From the NCBI GenBank assembly GCA_035620975.1, contig DASPFV010000296.1:1-31619 (forward strand): DNA of 31,619 bases. The letters run 5' to 3'. This document shows, in pieces, positions 25,518 through 31,619 of this stretch. Source of the stretch: DASPFV01 sp035620975 (GTDB lineage: Bacteria > Acidobacteriota > Vicinamibacteria > Vicinamibacterales > 2-12-FULL-66-21). Made by a program: the position numbers and the translations under genes. The stretch's first letter is position 1, and every line of letters begins with the position of its first letter. The notes below the pieces were generated by a model. It made no database searches. It saw only the letters and a list, made by a program, of their open reading frames with translations, and was not told the DNA's origin.

Positions 25518-26201
25518 ATGGACGACAAGAACACGCTTGGCCCCTATTTGCGGCGGGAACGCGAGCGCCGGGGCCTGACACTCAGAACCATCTCGGAAAG
25601 CACCAAGGTGTCGATGGCCCTGCTCGAGGGGCTCGAGGCCGACGATGTCTCGCGCTGGCCCGGGGGGATCTTCCGGCGGGCCTTCGTCCGTTCGTATGCG
25701 CAGTGCGTGGGGCTCGATGCCGACGAGGTGGTCAGGCGGTTCGAGCAGCAGCATCAGCCTCCTGAGCCCGAGTTCGCGCTTCCGCGCAGCGTGAACCCGC
25801 AGGGGTCGGCGTCCGCGGGCCTATCGCGCGAGGATGGGTCCCGGCTGCCTCCCGCTGCCTCAGCAGGCGCGTCGAAGCGTGCCCGCGTGCAGGGCACCAT
25901 CGCCGACCTCATGGTCGCGCTGGTTCTGGGCTTTGCGAGCGCCGCAGCCGGATCCAGGCTCCTCTGGCCGGTCGTCCTCATCGCCGCCTACTACTCCATC
26001 GGGATTCTGCTCACCGGCACGAGCCCCATGGTGGCGCTCCTCGGCGATCACTCGTCTCCCGCACCGGCGCCCCAGCGACCGGCGGACGAGCAGCCCGGGG
26101 AACCGCCCGCGTCCGCCGCCCGACCCGCCGCCGAGCGACGCCGGTCACGTCGCCTGGAGCGCGCCCGTCACCGACGCGATCTCCACGCGCGCGCCAACTG
26201 A
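25518..26201 (+). CDS. RodZ-type HTH protein with RDD-like membrane domain (paralogue 2)
   Basis: The product is 227 aa from ATG 25518, with GGAG at 25511-25514; 41 upstream in-frame codons lack domain character. Residues about 7-78 repeat the HTH_25 domain of the gene at 4950: YLRRERERRGLTLRTIS, VSRWPGGIFRRAFVRSYAQ, GLDADEVVRRF. A Ser/Pro/Ala linker leads to two membrane segments near 127-145 and 148-166. R123 to D130 (R-x6-D) and LTGTSP (166-170) mirror the RDD-like residues of paralogue 1. The last 50 residues are Pro/Ala/Arg-rich and probably disordered. It is divergent from the PD40-amidohydrolase. Function unknown; a membrane-tethered regulator or a scaffold is possible. Confidence 0.78.
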   Translation: MDDKNTLGPYLRRERERRGLTLRTISESTKVSMALLEGLEADDVSRWPGGIFRRAFVRSYAQCVGLDADEVVRRFEQQHQPPEPEFALPRSVNPQGSASAGLSREDGSRLPPAASAGASKRARVQGTIADLMVALVLGFASAAAGSRLLWPVVLIAAYYSIGILLTGTSPMVALLGDHSSPAPAPQRPADEQPGEPPASAARPAAERRRSRRLERARHRRDLHARAN

Positions 26202-26283
26202 AGTATTCTGAGTCCGGCGCCGCAGGACCGCGAGCCACGGCTCTGGTCGCGGCCTTGCATTCTTCCTCGCCACTGGAGGGCGT

Positions 26284-26535
26284 ATGGGAATTCTGGCGTG
26301 GATTCTGTTCGGGCTCGTGGTCGGGATCATCGCGAAGCTGCTGATGCCAGGTCGTGACCCGGGTGGGTTCATCGTCACCATCCTGCTGGGCATTGCCGGT
26401 GCGCTGCTCGGCGGTTTCATGGGGCGTGCGATGGGGTTCTATGGCCCGGATGAAGCCGCGGGCTGGCTCATGTCCATCCTCGGTGCGGTGCTCCTGCTCG
26501 CGCTGTACCGGATGGTGGCTCGCCGCCGCGTCTGA
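26284..26535 (+). CDS. GlsB/YeaQ/YmgE-family small membrane protein
   Basis: This 83-aa integral membrane protein of the transglycosylase-associated (GlsB/YeaQ/YmgE) family has three hydrophobic segments: about 4-21 (LAWILFGLVVGIIAKLL), 28-50 (GFIVTILLGIAGALLGGFMG) and 59-78 (AGWLMSILGAVLLLALYR). The MPGRDPGG loop between the first two is diagnostic. A GGAGGG at 26275-26280 gives a good ribosome-binding site. In other bacteria the family is linked to general and acid stress, but its biochemical role is not established and the family name does not show enzyme activity. A strong terminator follows 15 bp after the stop. Confidence 0.93.
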   Translation: MGILAWILFGLVVGIIAKLLMPGRDPGGFIVTILLGIAGALLGGFMGRAMGFYGPDEAAGWLMSILGAVLLLALYRMVARRRV

Positions 26536-26550
26536 ACCGTCACTCTTGCT

Positions 26551-26584
26551 GAGCCGGGTCCGCCGTTGTGGCGGCACCCGGCTC
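26551..26584 (+). terminator. Rho-independent-type terminator after the GlsB-like gene
   Basis: GAGCCGGGTCCGCC (26551-26564), loop GTTGT, then GGCGG-C-ACCCGGCTC (26570-26584) forms a 14-bp stem with one bulged C. ATCCTTTCC follows, a modest T-rich tail. It lies directly after the stop at 26535 and before the next gene's leader. The remainder up to 26679 is leader of the LolA-like gene. Confidence 0.85.
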
Positions 26585-26679
26585 ATCCTTTCCTGTGCGT
26601 CTCCGCCCTCGCGTACGAAAAGCCATCACCGGGGCGCTAAGATTGTTGTCAGACGGCATCCGGACGCCGGAGGAGCCCC

Positions 26680-27414
26680 ATGTTTCCCAACGTTGTCGCC
26701 ATTCTCCTCGTGCCTGTCGCTCTGTCGGCGCTGGCGGGCATGGGTTCCCCTGCGCGGCAAACCGCGGATGAGATTGTCGCGCGCAACCTGGCCGCGAAGG
26801 GTGGGGTGGAGCGGCTGAAGGCGCTCACGACCGCCCGGATCACGGCATCGATCTCGGGGAAGGGCAGGGACGTCCGGTTGACGGTCTGGTCGAAGCGTCC
26901 GAACCTGATGCGGCGCGAAGTGGTCGACGGGAACCAGAAGATCATCAACGGCTTCGACGGGTCCGCACTCTGGGTGGAGGATCCGAGGCTTGGAGGACAA
27001 CCGCAGCGGATCACGGGTCCGCAGGCGGAGCTGGCCAGCCAGGAGGCCGAGTTCGACAACGTCTTCGTGGACTACCGGCAGAAGGGGCACACCGTCGAGC
27101 TCGTCGGCACCGAGACGCTCGACAGCCGCAGCGTGCACCACTTGAAGCTCACCCGGCGCAACGGCCGCGTACAGCACCACTACATCGATGCCGAGACGGC
27201 GCTGGAAGTCCGCGTCGTCACCAGCCTCGATCAGGGCGGGATGAAGGCGGAGTTCGCGACCGACTTCTCGGACCACCGGGACGTCGAGGGACTGAAAGTG
27301 CCGTTCACGATGGTTCAGTCCGTGAACGGCACTCCCGGGCAGCGCGTCACGCTGGAGCGCGTCGAGTTCAACGTGCCGGTCGACGACGCGATGTTCCAGG
27401 TGCCGCGGTCATAG
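26680..27414 (+). CDS. Exported LolA/LppX-like (outer-membrane lipoprotein-sorting type) protein
   Basis: The 244-aa product has an N-terminal signal peptide (VVAILLVPVALSALAGMG) and GGAGGAG at 26669-26675 before ATG 26680. After QTADEIVARNLAAKGGVERLK come alternating beta strands, with typical statements of this fold: RLTVWSKRPNLMRREVVDG, INGFDGSALWVEDP, HHLKLTRRNGRVQHHYIDAETALEVRV, and EFATDFSDHRDVEGLKVPFTM. These suggest a half-barrel that binds a lipid or other hydrophobic ligand in the periplasm. No lipobox cysteine is present. It is not clearly LolA itself, since many paralogues of this fold exist and no lolB or lolCDE gene is near. It converges with the LytTR regulator. Confidence 0.72.
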   Translation: MFPNVVAILLVPVALSALAGMGSPARQTADEIVARNLAAKGGVERLKALTTARITASISGKGRDVRLTVWSKRPNLMRREVVDGNQKIINGFDGSALWVEDPRLGGQPQRITGPQAELASQEAEFDNVFVDYRQKGHTVELVGTETLDSRSVHHLKLTRRNGRVQHHYIDAETALEVRVVTSLDQGGMKAEFATDFSDHRDVEGLKVPFTMVQSVNGTPGQRVTLERVEFNVPVDDAMFQVPRS

Positions 27415-27415
27415 C

Positions 27416-27530
27416 CGGCCGCCCAGAGCCTGAAGCCGGGAGCCCAGAGCCTGAAGCCGGGAGCCCAGAGCCTGAAACCGGCCGCCCAGAGCCTGAAGCC
27501 GGCGAGAGCCTGAAGCCAAGAGCCCTGAGC
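27416..27530. repeat. 21-bp GAGCCTGAAGCC tandem array between convergent genes
   Basis: Four units of 21 bp, each containing CCCAGAGCCTGAAGCCG with two alternating lead-ins (GCCG or GGAG), run from about 27418 to 27500. Shorter GAGCCTGAAGCC and GAGCCCTGAGCCC units follow to about 27530. The array fills the whole gap between the LolA-like stop (27414) and the regulator stop (27538). The 21-bp period keeps any frame open, so a long minus-strand frame runs through it as (SGSGLPA)n-like residues without being a gene. Confidence 0.9.
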
Positions 27531-27537
27531 CCTCTTT

Positions 27538-28368
27538 TCACAGATTCCGGCCGAGCCGTTCCTGCAGCTTCTCGCGATAGCCCCTGCTGAGCGTCAGCCG
27601 CGTGCCGGTCCGCAGCACGACCGCATACTCGCCGTTCAGCCAGGGCTGCATCTCCTGGATGCGCTCCATGTTGACGATCCGGGAGCGGTGAATCCGGAAG
27701 AACTTTTCGGGGTCGAGCCGTCCCTCGATCGCGTTCATGGTCTCGCGCAGCAGGTGCGAGGTGTTGCCGACGTGCAGTCGCACGTAGTTCCCGGCGGCCT
27801 CGATCCAGTCGATCTCGTCCATGCGGAGGAAGAAGAGCCTGCCGCCCGACTTCACGACGAGGCGATCCGATCGCGGCTGATCGCGGCGCAGGTCCTTGAC
27901 CAGCGCGAGCAGGCGCCGGCCGAGATCCCCGGTTTCCTCGCGCTCGATCTGGCGGCGCGCGCGGGTCAGGGCCTCGGTGAACCGCTCGCGGTCGAACGGT
28001 TTCAGGATGTAGTCGAGCGCCCGGACCTGGAATGCCCTGAGCGCGTGCTGATCGAACGCCGTCACGAAGATGACGAGCGGCATGCGCTCGGTGCCTACGG
28101 CTTCGATGACGTCGAAGCCGTTCATCTGCGGCATCTGCACGTCCAGGAAGACCAGATCGGGAGAGTGATCCTGGATGGCGGCGACGGCCTCCTCGCCGTC
28201 GCGGCACTGGGCGACGACTTCCATGTCGCTCTCGCCCGCGAGCAGCGTCGCGAGCCGCTCCCGCGCGAGCGGCTCGTCGTCGACGATGATCGTCCGAATC
28301 TGTCTGGCGGTCGTACGCTTCTGCTCCGGCTTGCCGTGAGACGTCGTATCCTGGGCGATCGTTGACAT
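27538..28368 (-). CDS. LytTR-family response regulator
   Basis: The 276-aa product has a receiver domain near residues 25-145, with acidic D30/D31 (IIVDDEP), phospho-acceptor D76 (LVFLDVQMP), T103 (FVTAFD) and K123 (YILKPFD). A LytTR DNA-binding domain follows near 170-272 (FFLRMDEIDWIEAAGNYVRL, FFRIHRSRIVNMERI, TGTRLTLSRGYREKL). Such regulators bind imperfect direct repeats and control envelope, autolysis or virulence genes. A Shine-Dalgarno AGGAGA precedes ATG 28368 at about 6 nt. The cognate kinase lies 57 bp upstream on the same strand, so the pair is one operon. No target repeats were recognised in the window. Confidence 0.95.
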   Translation of the reverse strand: MSTIAQDTTSHGKPEQKRTTARQIRTIIVDDEPLARERLATLLAGESDMEVVAQCRDGEEAVAAIQDHSPDLVFLDVQMPQMNGFDVIEAVGTERMPLVIFVTAFDQHALRAFQVRALDYILKPFDRERFTEALTRARRQIEREETGDLGRRLLALVKDLRRDQPRSDRLVVKSGGRLFFLRMDEIDWIEAAGNYVRLHVGNTSHLLRETMNAIEGRLDPEKFFRIHRSRIVNMERIQEMQPWLNGEYAVVLRTGTRLTLSRGYREKLQERLGRNL

Positions 28369-28425
28369 CGGCTTCTCCTGCCTGAAACCTCGTGTCCCCC
28401 CGCTCCTCCCCGAGGCTCCCGGTGG

Positions 28426-29685
28426 CTACGAGTGCTGCCTGGCCATGGTGGTGACGCGCCCGACGGCGCGCATGTTCCCGGCGGCCTGCCGCGGGCCGGT
28501 GCTCTCCGGCGCGGGAACGAGCTCCGGTGTCGGCTCCCCGCCCGGCCGCCATGGCAGGGCGACCAGCACCGACAGCCCGGTCGGCTGGCGGTGGAACTCG
28601 AACCGGTAGTCGGCGCCGAACAGGTGCTGCAGGCGGGCTCGGGTCGTCGAGACGCCGATGCCCTTCTGCAGGGCGGTCAGGGCGTCTTCGGACAACCCCA
28701 CGCCATCGTCGCGGACCTCCATCACGAGCTTGTCGCCGTCCCGGCGGGCGGAGATGTCGACGCGGCCAGGTCCTGCCTTGCGGGCGACGCCGTGCTTGAT
28801 CGCGTTCTCGACGAGCGGCTGGAGGATCAGGTTGGGAACGAGGCCGTCGAGCGCCTCCGGCGCCACGTCGAACCGGACGACCAGGCGATCGGCAAACCGG
28901 GTCTGCTCGATCTGAAGGTACCTGGTGAGGAAGTCGAGCTCGGCCTTCAACGTGATCTCCTGCTGGCCGGTGTGCTCCAGTGAGACCCGGAGAAGGTCGC
29001 TCAGGCGCATCAGCGTCCGGTCGGCCGCCTCGACATCCTTGTGCATCAGCGCCGAGATTGCGTGGAGCGTGTTGAAGAGGAAGTGCGGATGCAGCTGCTG
29101 CTGCAGGGCCTTCAGCCGGGCCTCGACGAGCTGCGCTTCGAGTCTGGCCGCGCACACCGCGCGGTCGCGCGACTCGCGGTAGTACAGGACGGCGTGGCTC
29201 AGCCCGACAATCGCCCAGTAAGTCATCATCTCCCAGTCGAAGTACTGCAGCGCTGCGCGCTGTACTTCCGTCCAGTACTGGAATTGACGCCCGTGGGCGG
29301 TCGCGAGCCACCACTGCACCCCACCCATTGCAGCGATGTGACCCAGCGAGAAGACGGCCACCGAGGGAAGATGCACGGCCACCGCGCGCACGATGCCCTG
29401 GCGTTCGAACCGGAAGTGCTGCGAAAGCCAGACGATGAGCGGCGTGAAGAGCGCCCAGGCAAACCAGTACGCGCCGTTGAGGGCGACGATGGTGCCCCAC
29501 GGCGCCGCGTCCTTACCGAGCGATGCCGAGAGCTGCCACGCGAGCGTCGACGAAATCACGCTCAGGACCACGGCCGCGGCGAAGGCGACGGACCAGCGGA
29601 GGCCATAGCGCCTGGGCGGACAGGTCACCGGCTGGTCCGTGCCCGCTCCGTGGAAGTCCAGACGGCGGTCGGCAGGTGGCTTCAT
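28426..29685 (-). CDS. LytS-like sensor histidine kinase (His_kinase/HATPase_c)
   Basis: The 419-aa product has membrane segments near residues 31-50, 67-88, 102-125 and 152-170. The His_kinase box LKALQQQLHPHFLFNTLHAI follows (H201 in PHFLFN as phospho-acceptor), preceded by a short coiled coil (CAARLEAQLVEAR). The ATPase domain shows N294 in LVENAIKHG, DDGVG near 326-330 and GIGVSTTRARLQHLFG. There is no long periplasmic sensor domain, so the signal is probably membrane-borne. It phosphorylates the LytTR regulator encoded next. Residues 380-419 are a Pro/Glu-rich tail beyond the ATPase fold. The minus-strand start at 29685 has only a weak GGA upstream; it follows a 565-bp divergent gap shared with the arginine decarboxylase gene. 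Confidence 0.94.
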   Translation of the reverse strand: MKPPADRRLDFHGAGTDQPVTCPPRRYGLRWSVAFAAAVVLSVISSTLAWQLSASLGKDAAPWGTIVALNGAYWFAWALFTPLIVWLSQHFRFERQGIVRAVAVHLPSVAVFSLGHIAAMGGVQWWLATAHGRQFQYWTEVQRAALQYFDWEMMTYWAIVGLSHAVLYYRESRDRAVCAARLEAQLVEARLKALQQQLHPHFLFNTLHAISALMHKDVEAADRTLMRLSDLLRVSLEHTGQQEITLKAELDFLTRYLQIEQTRFADRLVVRFDVAPEALDGLVPNLILQPLVENAIKHGVARKAGPGRVDISARRDGDKLVMEVRDDGVGLSEDALTALQKGIGVSTTRARLQHLFGADYRFEFHRQPTGLSVLVALPWRPGGEPTPELVPAPESTGPRQAAGNMRAVGRVTTMARQHS

Positions 29686-30003
29686 CGTTCCGCTATCGAT
29701 CGACAGACGACGGACGGCAACGCTGTGTTCGCTGACTTAGACGCATCAAAGCGGTCTTTCGTCGTGCGCGTTCGCCAGGTTATCCGTCCCTGCACGAGAC
29801 GGGACAGGCCCCGTTCGGCCGCCGATCCCTCCGCGATCCGGCTTCCGTCAACACCCGTGGACCGTTCGTCACAGTCAGGAGACCTTTCGTCCCCGGCTGG
29901 CGGAATCGGCAGCTCCCGCGGACTGACCGGCTGCGAACACGACCATTCCTCTTCCGGACAGCCGACGGAAATGGAAAATCGCGGAGGACAGATGCTGGCG
30001 GGA

Positions 30004-30047
30004 CGGGATCGAAGTCGGAATCCGGAATCGGGATGCTGATCGGAATC
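30004..30047. repeat. CGGAATC heptamer cluster
   Basis: CGGAATC occurs at 30016-30022, 30023-30029 and 30041-30047, with variants CGGGATC (30004-30010) and CGGGATG (30029-30035). It is a short fourth family of the intergenic repeats. Confidence 0.6.
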
Positions 30048-30092
30048 GAGACCGGGGTGCGTGGGGAGCGCCCGAGCCGCGGCTGCGATCCA

Positions 30093-30115
30093 GCGCGGCG
30101 ACTTACTCGCCGCGC
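30093..30115. promoter_or_regulatory. Perfect 9-bp inverted repeat in the divergent region
   Basis: GCGCGGCGA (30093-30101), spacer CTTAC, TCGCCGCGC (30107-30115). The 23-bp dyad has the size of a dimeric regulator operator but could also fold as an RNA hairpin. No T-run follows. Confidence 0.4.
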
Positions 30116-30201
30116 CTGAAGTCGAGCGTCAGGTTATCGCGATCGCCGGGCGGATCAGGCAACCGATCGTCGCTCTGTTCCCCGACGGTGCAGCAAATTC
30201 T

Positions 30202-30227
30202 GATCCGAACCTCCAATTCGGCGGATC
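30202..30227. promoter_or_regulatory. Bulged hairpin in the arginine decarboxylase leader
   Basis: GATCCGAA (30202-30209) pairs with TTCGG (30217-30221) and GATC (30224-30227), with a two-base CG bulge and a CCTCCAA loop. It ends 23 bp before ATG 30251. Regulation is only conjecture. Confidence 0.3.
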
Positions 30228-30250
30228 GGATCCGAAACAACGTGTGTATC

Positions 30251-31619
30251 ATGGGGCGCGTGAGCACTCCGACGACGCGCAGTCACCGTAACTGGCAGAT
30301 GGGTGACGTCTTTACCGCCACGGATGCCGCCGAGCTCTACGAGGTCGCGCGCTGGGGCAAGGGCTACTTCTCCGTCTCCGCTGAGGGACACCTGCTGGTC
30401 CATCCCACGAAGGACCCGGCGAAGGCGATCGACCTCAAGCAGCTGACCGATCACCTGCTGCTCCGCGGGATCCAGCTCCCGGTGCTCATCCGGTTTCGCG
30501 ACATCCTGCGTCACCGCGTCGGCGACATCCACAACGCCTTCCGGTCGGCCATCTCCCAGCACCAGTACCAGGGCCGCTATCTCTGCGTCTACCCGATCAA
30601 GGTGAACCAGCAGCGGCAGGTCGTCGAGGAAGTGCTGGATTTCGGGCGGGAATACGGATTCGGGCTCGAGGCGGGGTCCAAACCGGAGCTCCTGGCGGTC
30701 GCGGCCCAGGCCTACAACGACACGCCCATCATCTGCAATGGCTTCAAGGATGCCGAGTTCATCGAGATGGCGATGCTGGCCCAGAAGATCGGCCGCACGG
30801 TCATCCCGGTGGTGGAGAAGTACACGGAGCTGGGCCTGATCCTCAAGTACGCCGAAAAGGTGGGGGTCCGTCCGCAGATCGGTATGCGCGTGAAGCTGGC
30901 CGCCCGGGGCGGGGGGCGATGGCAGGGCTCCGGCGGCTATCGTTCGAAGTTCGGGCTCACGGTCGCCGAAGTCCTGCGGGGGCTCGAGGAGCTGCGCCTG
31001 CTCGGGATGCAGGACTGCTTCAAGCTCCTGCACTTCCATCTTGGCAGCCAGATTCCGAACATCCGGATCGTCAAGGGGGCCCTCACCGAGTCGGCCCGCA
31101 TCTACACGGAGCTGGTCAAGGCCGGCGCCGGGCTCGAGTACCTCGACGTCGGCGGCGGCCTCGGCGTCGACTACGACGGCTCGCAGACCAACTTCGAGTC
31201 GAGCATGAATTACACGCTGCAGGAATACGCCAACGACGTCGTCTACCACATCCAGACGGTGTGCGACGAAGCGGGCATTCCGCACCCGACCATCATCTCG
31301 GAAAGCGGCCGCGCCGTGGTCGCGTACCACAGCGTGCTGATCTTCAACGCGCTCGGCGTCTCCTCCTTTGGTGAGGAGAAGATCCCCGACACCATCGAGC
31401 CCGAGGACGCCGAGCAGCCGCTCATCGACCTGCTCGAGACCTATCAGAACCTGACGCCGCGGAACGCGCTCGAGAGCTACCACGACGCGCAGCAGGCGCT
31501 CGACATGGCGCTCAACCTGTTCAACGGCGGCTACCTGCCGCTCGAGCAGCGGTGCCAGGCCGAAACGCTGTTCTGGTCGATCTTGCCGTCGGAGTCGCAC
31601 GTGATGTCGCCGATCACCG
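30251..31619 (+). CDS. speA: Biosynthetic arginine decarboxylase (5' part, cut by window end)
   Basis: This PLP enzyme converts arginine to agmatine, the first step of one putrescine and spermidine route. The 456 visible residues correspond to about 70% of the usual 630-660. From ATG 30251 the product opens MGRVSTPTTRSHRNWQMGD and continues with AELYEVARWGKGYFSV. K117 in VYPIKVNQQRQVVEE is the PLP lysine. GLEAGSKPELL, HFHLGSQI, LDVGGGLGVDYDGSQ and IISESGRAVVAYHS follow in the order known for SpeA. No strong ribosome-binding site is visible; GTG 30260 and ATG 30299 are alternative in-frame starts, but the first gives the most complete N-terminus. No other polyamine gene lies in the window. Confidence 0.95.
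   Translation, partial: MGRVSTPTTRSHRNWQMGDVFTATDAAELYEVARWGKGYFSVSAEGHLLVHPTKDPAKAIDLKQLTDHLLLRGIQLPVLIRFRDILRHRVGDIHNAFRSAISQHQYQGRYLCVYPIKVNQQRQVVEEVLDFGREYGFGLEAGSKPELLAVAAQAYNDTPIICNGFKDAEFIEMAMLAQKIGRTVIPVVEKYTELGLILKYAEKVGVRPQIGMRVKLAARGGGRWQGSGGYRSKFGLTVAEVLRGLEELRLLGMQDCFKLLHFHLGSQIPNIRIVKGALTESARIYTELVKAGAGLEYLDVGGGLGVDYDGSQTNFESSMNYTLQEYANDVVYHIQTVCDEAGIPHPTIISESGRAVVAYHSVLIFNALGVSSFGEEKIPDTIEPEDAEQPLIDLLETYQNLTPRNALESYHDAQQALDMALNLFNGGYLPLEQRCQAETLFWSILPSESHVMSPIT

Larger units (their letters stand above)
29686..30250. other. Divergent intergenic region between the kinase and arginine decarboxylase genes
   Basis: I find no credible gene in these 565 bp. It should hold two divergent promoters, though I cannot place boxes with confidence. 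It contains a CGGAATC repeat cluster (30004-30047), a perfect 9-bp inverted repeat (30093-30115) and a bulged hairpin close to the decarboxylase start (30202-30227), listed separately. The frame at 30061-30291 overlaps the decarboxylase start and lacks domain character. Confidence 0.6.

Noticed and set aside
27415..29500. Long minus-strand frame through the two-component genes and the 21-bp array
   Set aside because: Out of frame with the clear kinase and regulator; its repeat-encoded tail is a by-product of the 21-bp period.
29893..29960. tRNA-Leu-like stretch (CTGGCGGAATCGGCAG)
   Set aside because: Resembles a D-arm only; no acceptor pairing, anticodon arm or T-loop GGTTCGA in the right place.
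30061..30291. 76-codon plus-strand frame before speA
   Set aside because: Overlaps the speA start in another frame, has no ribosome-binding site and no recognisable domain.

Overview
The window is about 31.6 kb of dense, GC-rich bacterial chromosome. Nothing marks it as phage or plasmid, and I see no rRNA, tRNA or CRISPR array. Several features suggest an acidobacterium, perhaps class Vicinamibacteria: an M56 (BlaR1-like) protein fused to TPR and TonB C-terminal domains, a WD40/TolB-like plus amidohydrolase secreted protein, a LytTR two-component pair, a remnant of a Pkn-type Ser/Thr kinase start, and intergenic islands of degenerate short repeats. The taxonomic call is inference; no marker gene is present.

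Layout. 1-2075: end of a BlaI/MecI-type repressor, translationally coupled to an M56 peptidase with TPR and TonB domains. 2227-4556 (minus): a YkgJ-like Cys-cluster protein overlapping peptidase T by 4 bp. 4557-4830: a large head-to-head repeat island. 4950-5588: a RodZ-type HTH protein with an RDD-like membrane domain. 6070-14557: a bacterial alpha-2-macroglobulin followed by penicillin-binding protein 1C, the classic periplasmic defence/repair pair. 14928-16826: secreted amidohydrolase and Ogt-type alkyltransferase. 16951-20753: a less GC-rich accessory stretch with a beta-lactamase-family serine hydrolase, a methyltransferase, a kinase-gene remnant and a secreted metallophosphatase. 20784-25318 (minus): an exported TIM-barrel isomerase-like protein and a 1158-aa PD40-amidohydrolase. 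25518-27414: a second HTH/RDD-like protein, a GlsB/YeaQ small membrane protein with a strong terminator, and a LolA-like exported protein. 27538-29685 (minus): LytS-like kinase and LytTR regulator. 30251-end: biosynthetic arginine decarboxylase, cut by the window edge.

How the parts fit. Many products act at or outside the inner membrane: M56/TonB, A2M, PBP1C, the serine hydrolase, the phosphatase, both amidohydrolases and the LolA-like protein. The BlaI-M56 pair, PBP1C-A2M and the serine hydrolase would suit envelope surveillance and peptidoglycan maintenance, but only BlaI-M56, A2M-PBP1C, YkgJ-PepT and HK-RR have a gene arrangement that supports direct cooperation.

Most unusual feature. 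Almost every larger intergenic gap holds a degenerate short-period array from one of four families (GAGCC/GGCTC, GAACC/GGTTC, CACGGA/TCCGTG, CGGAATC). Two islands consist of arrays in opposite orientation. One array is translated as the N-terminal tail of PBP1C, and another abuts the start codon of ogt. I did not see a complete novel defence or mobile system; the repeat islands, the two HTH/RDD-like paralogues and the M56-TPR-TonB architecture deserve the closest look.
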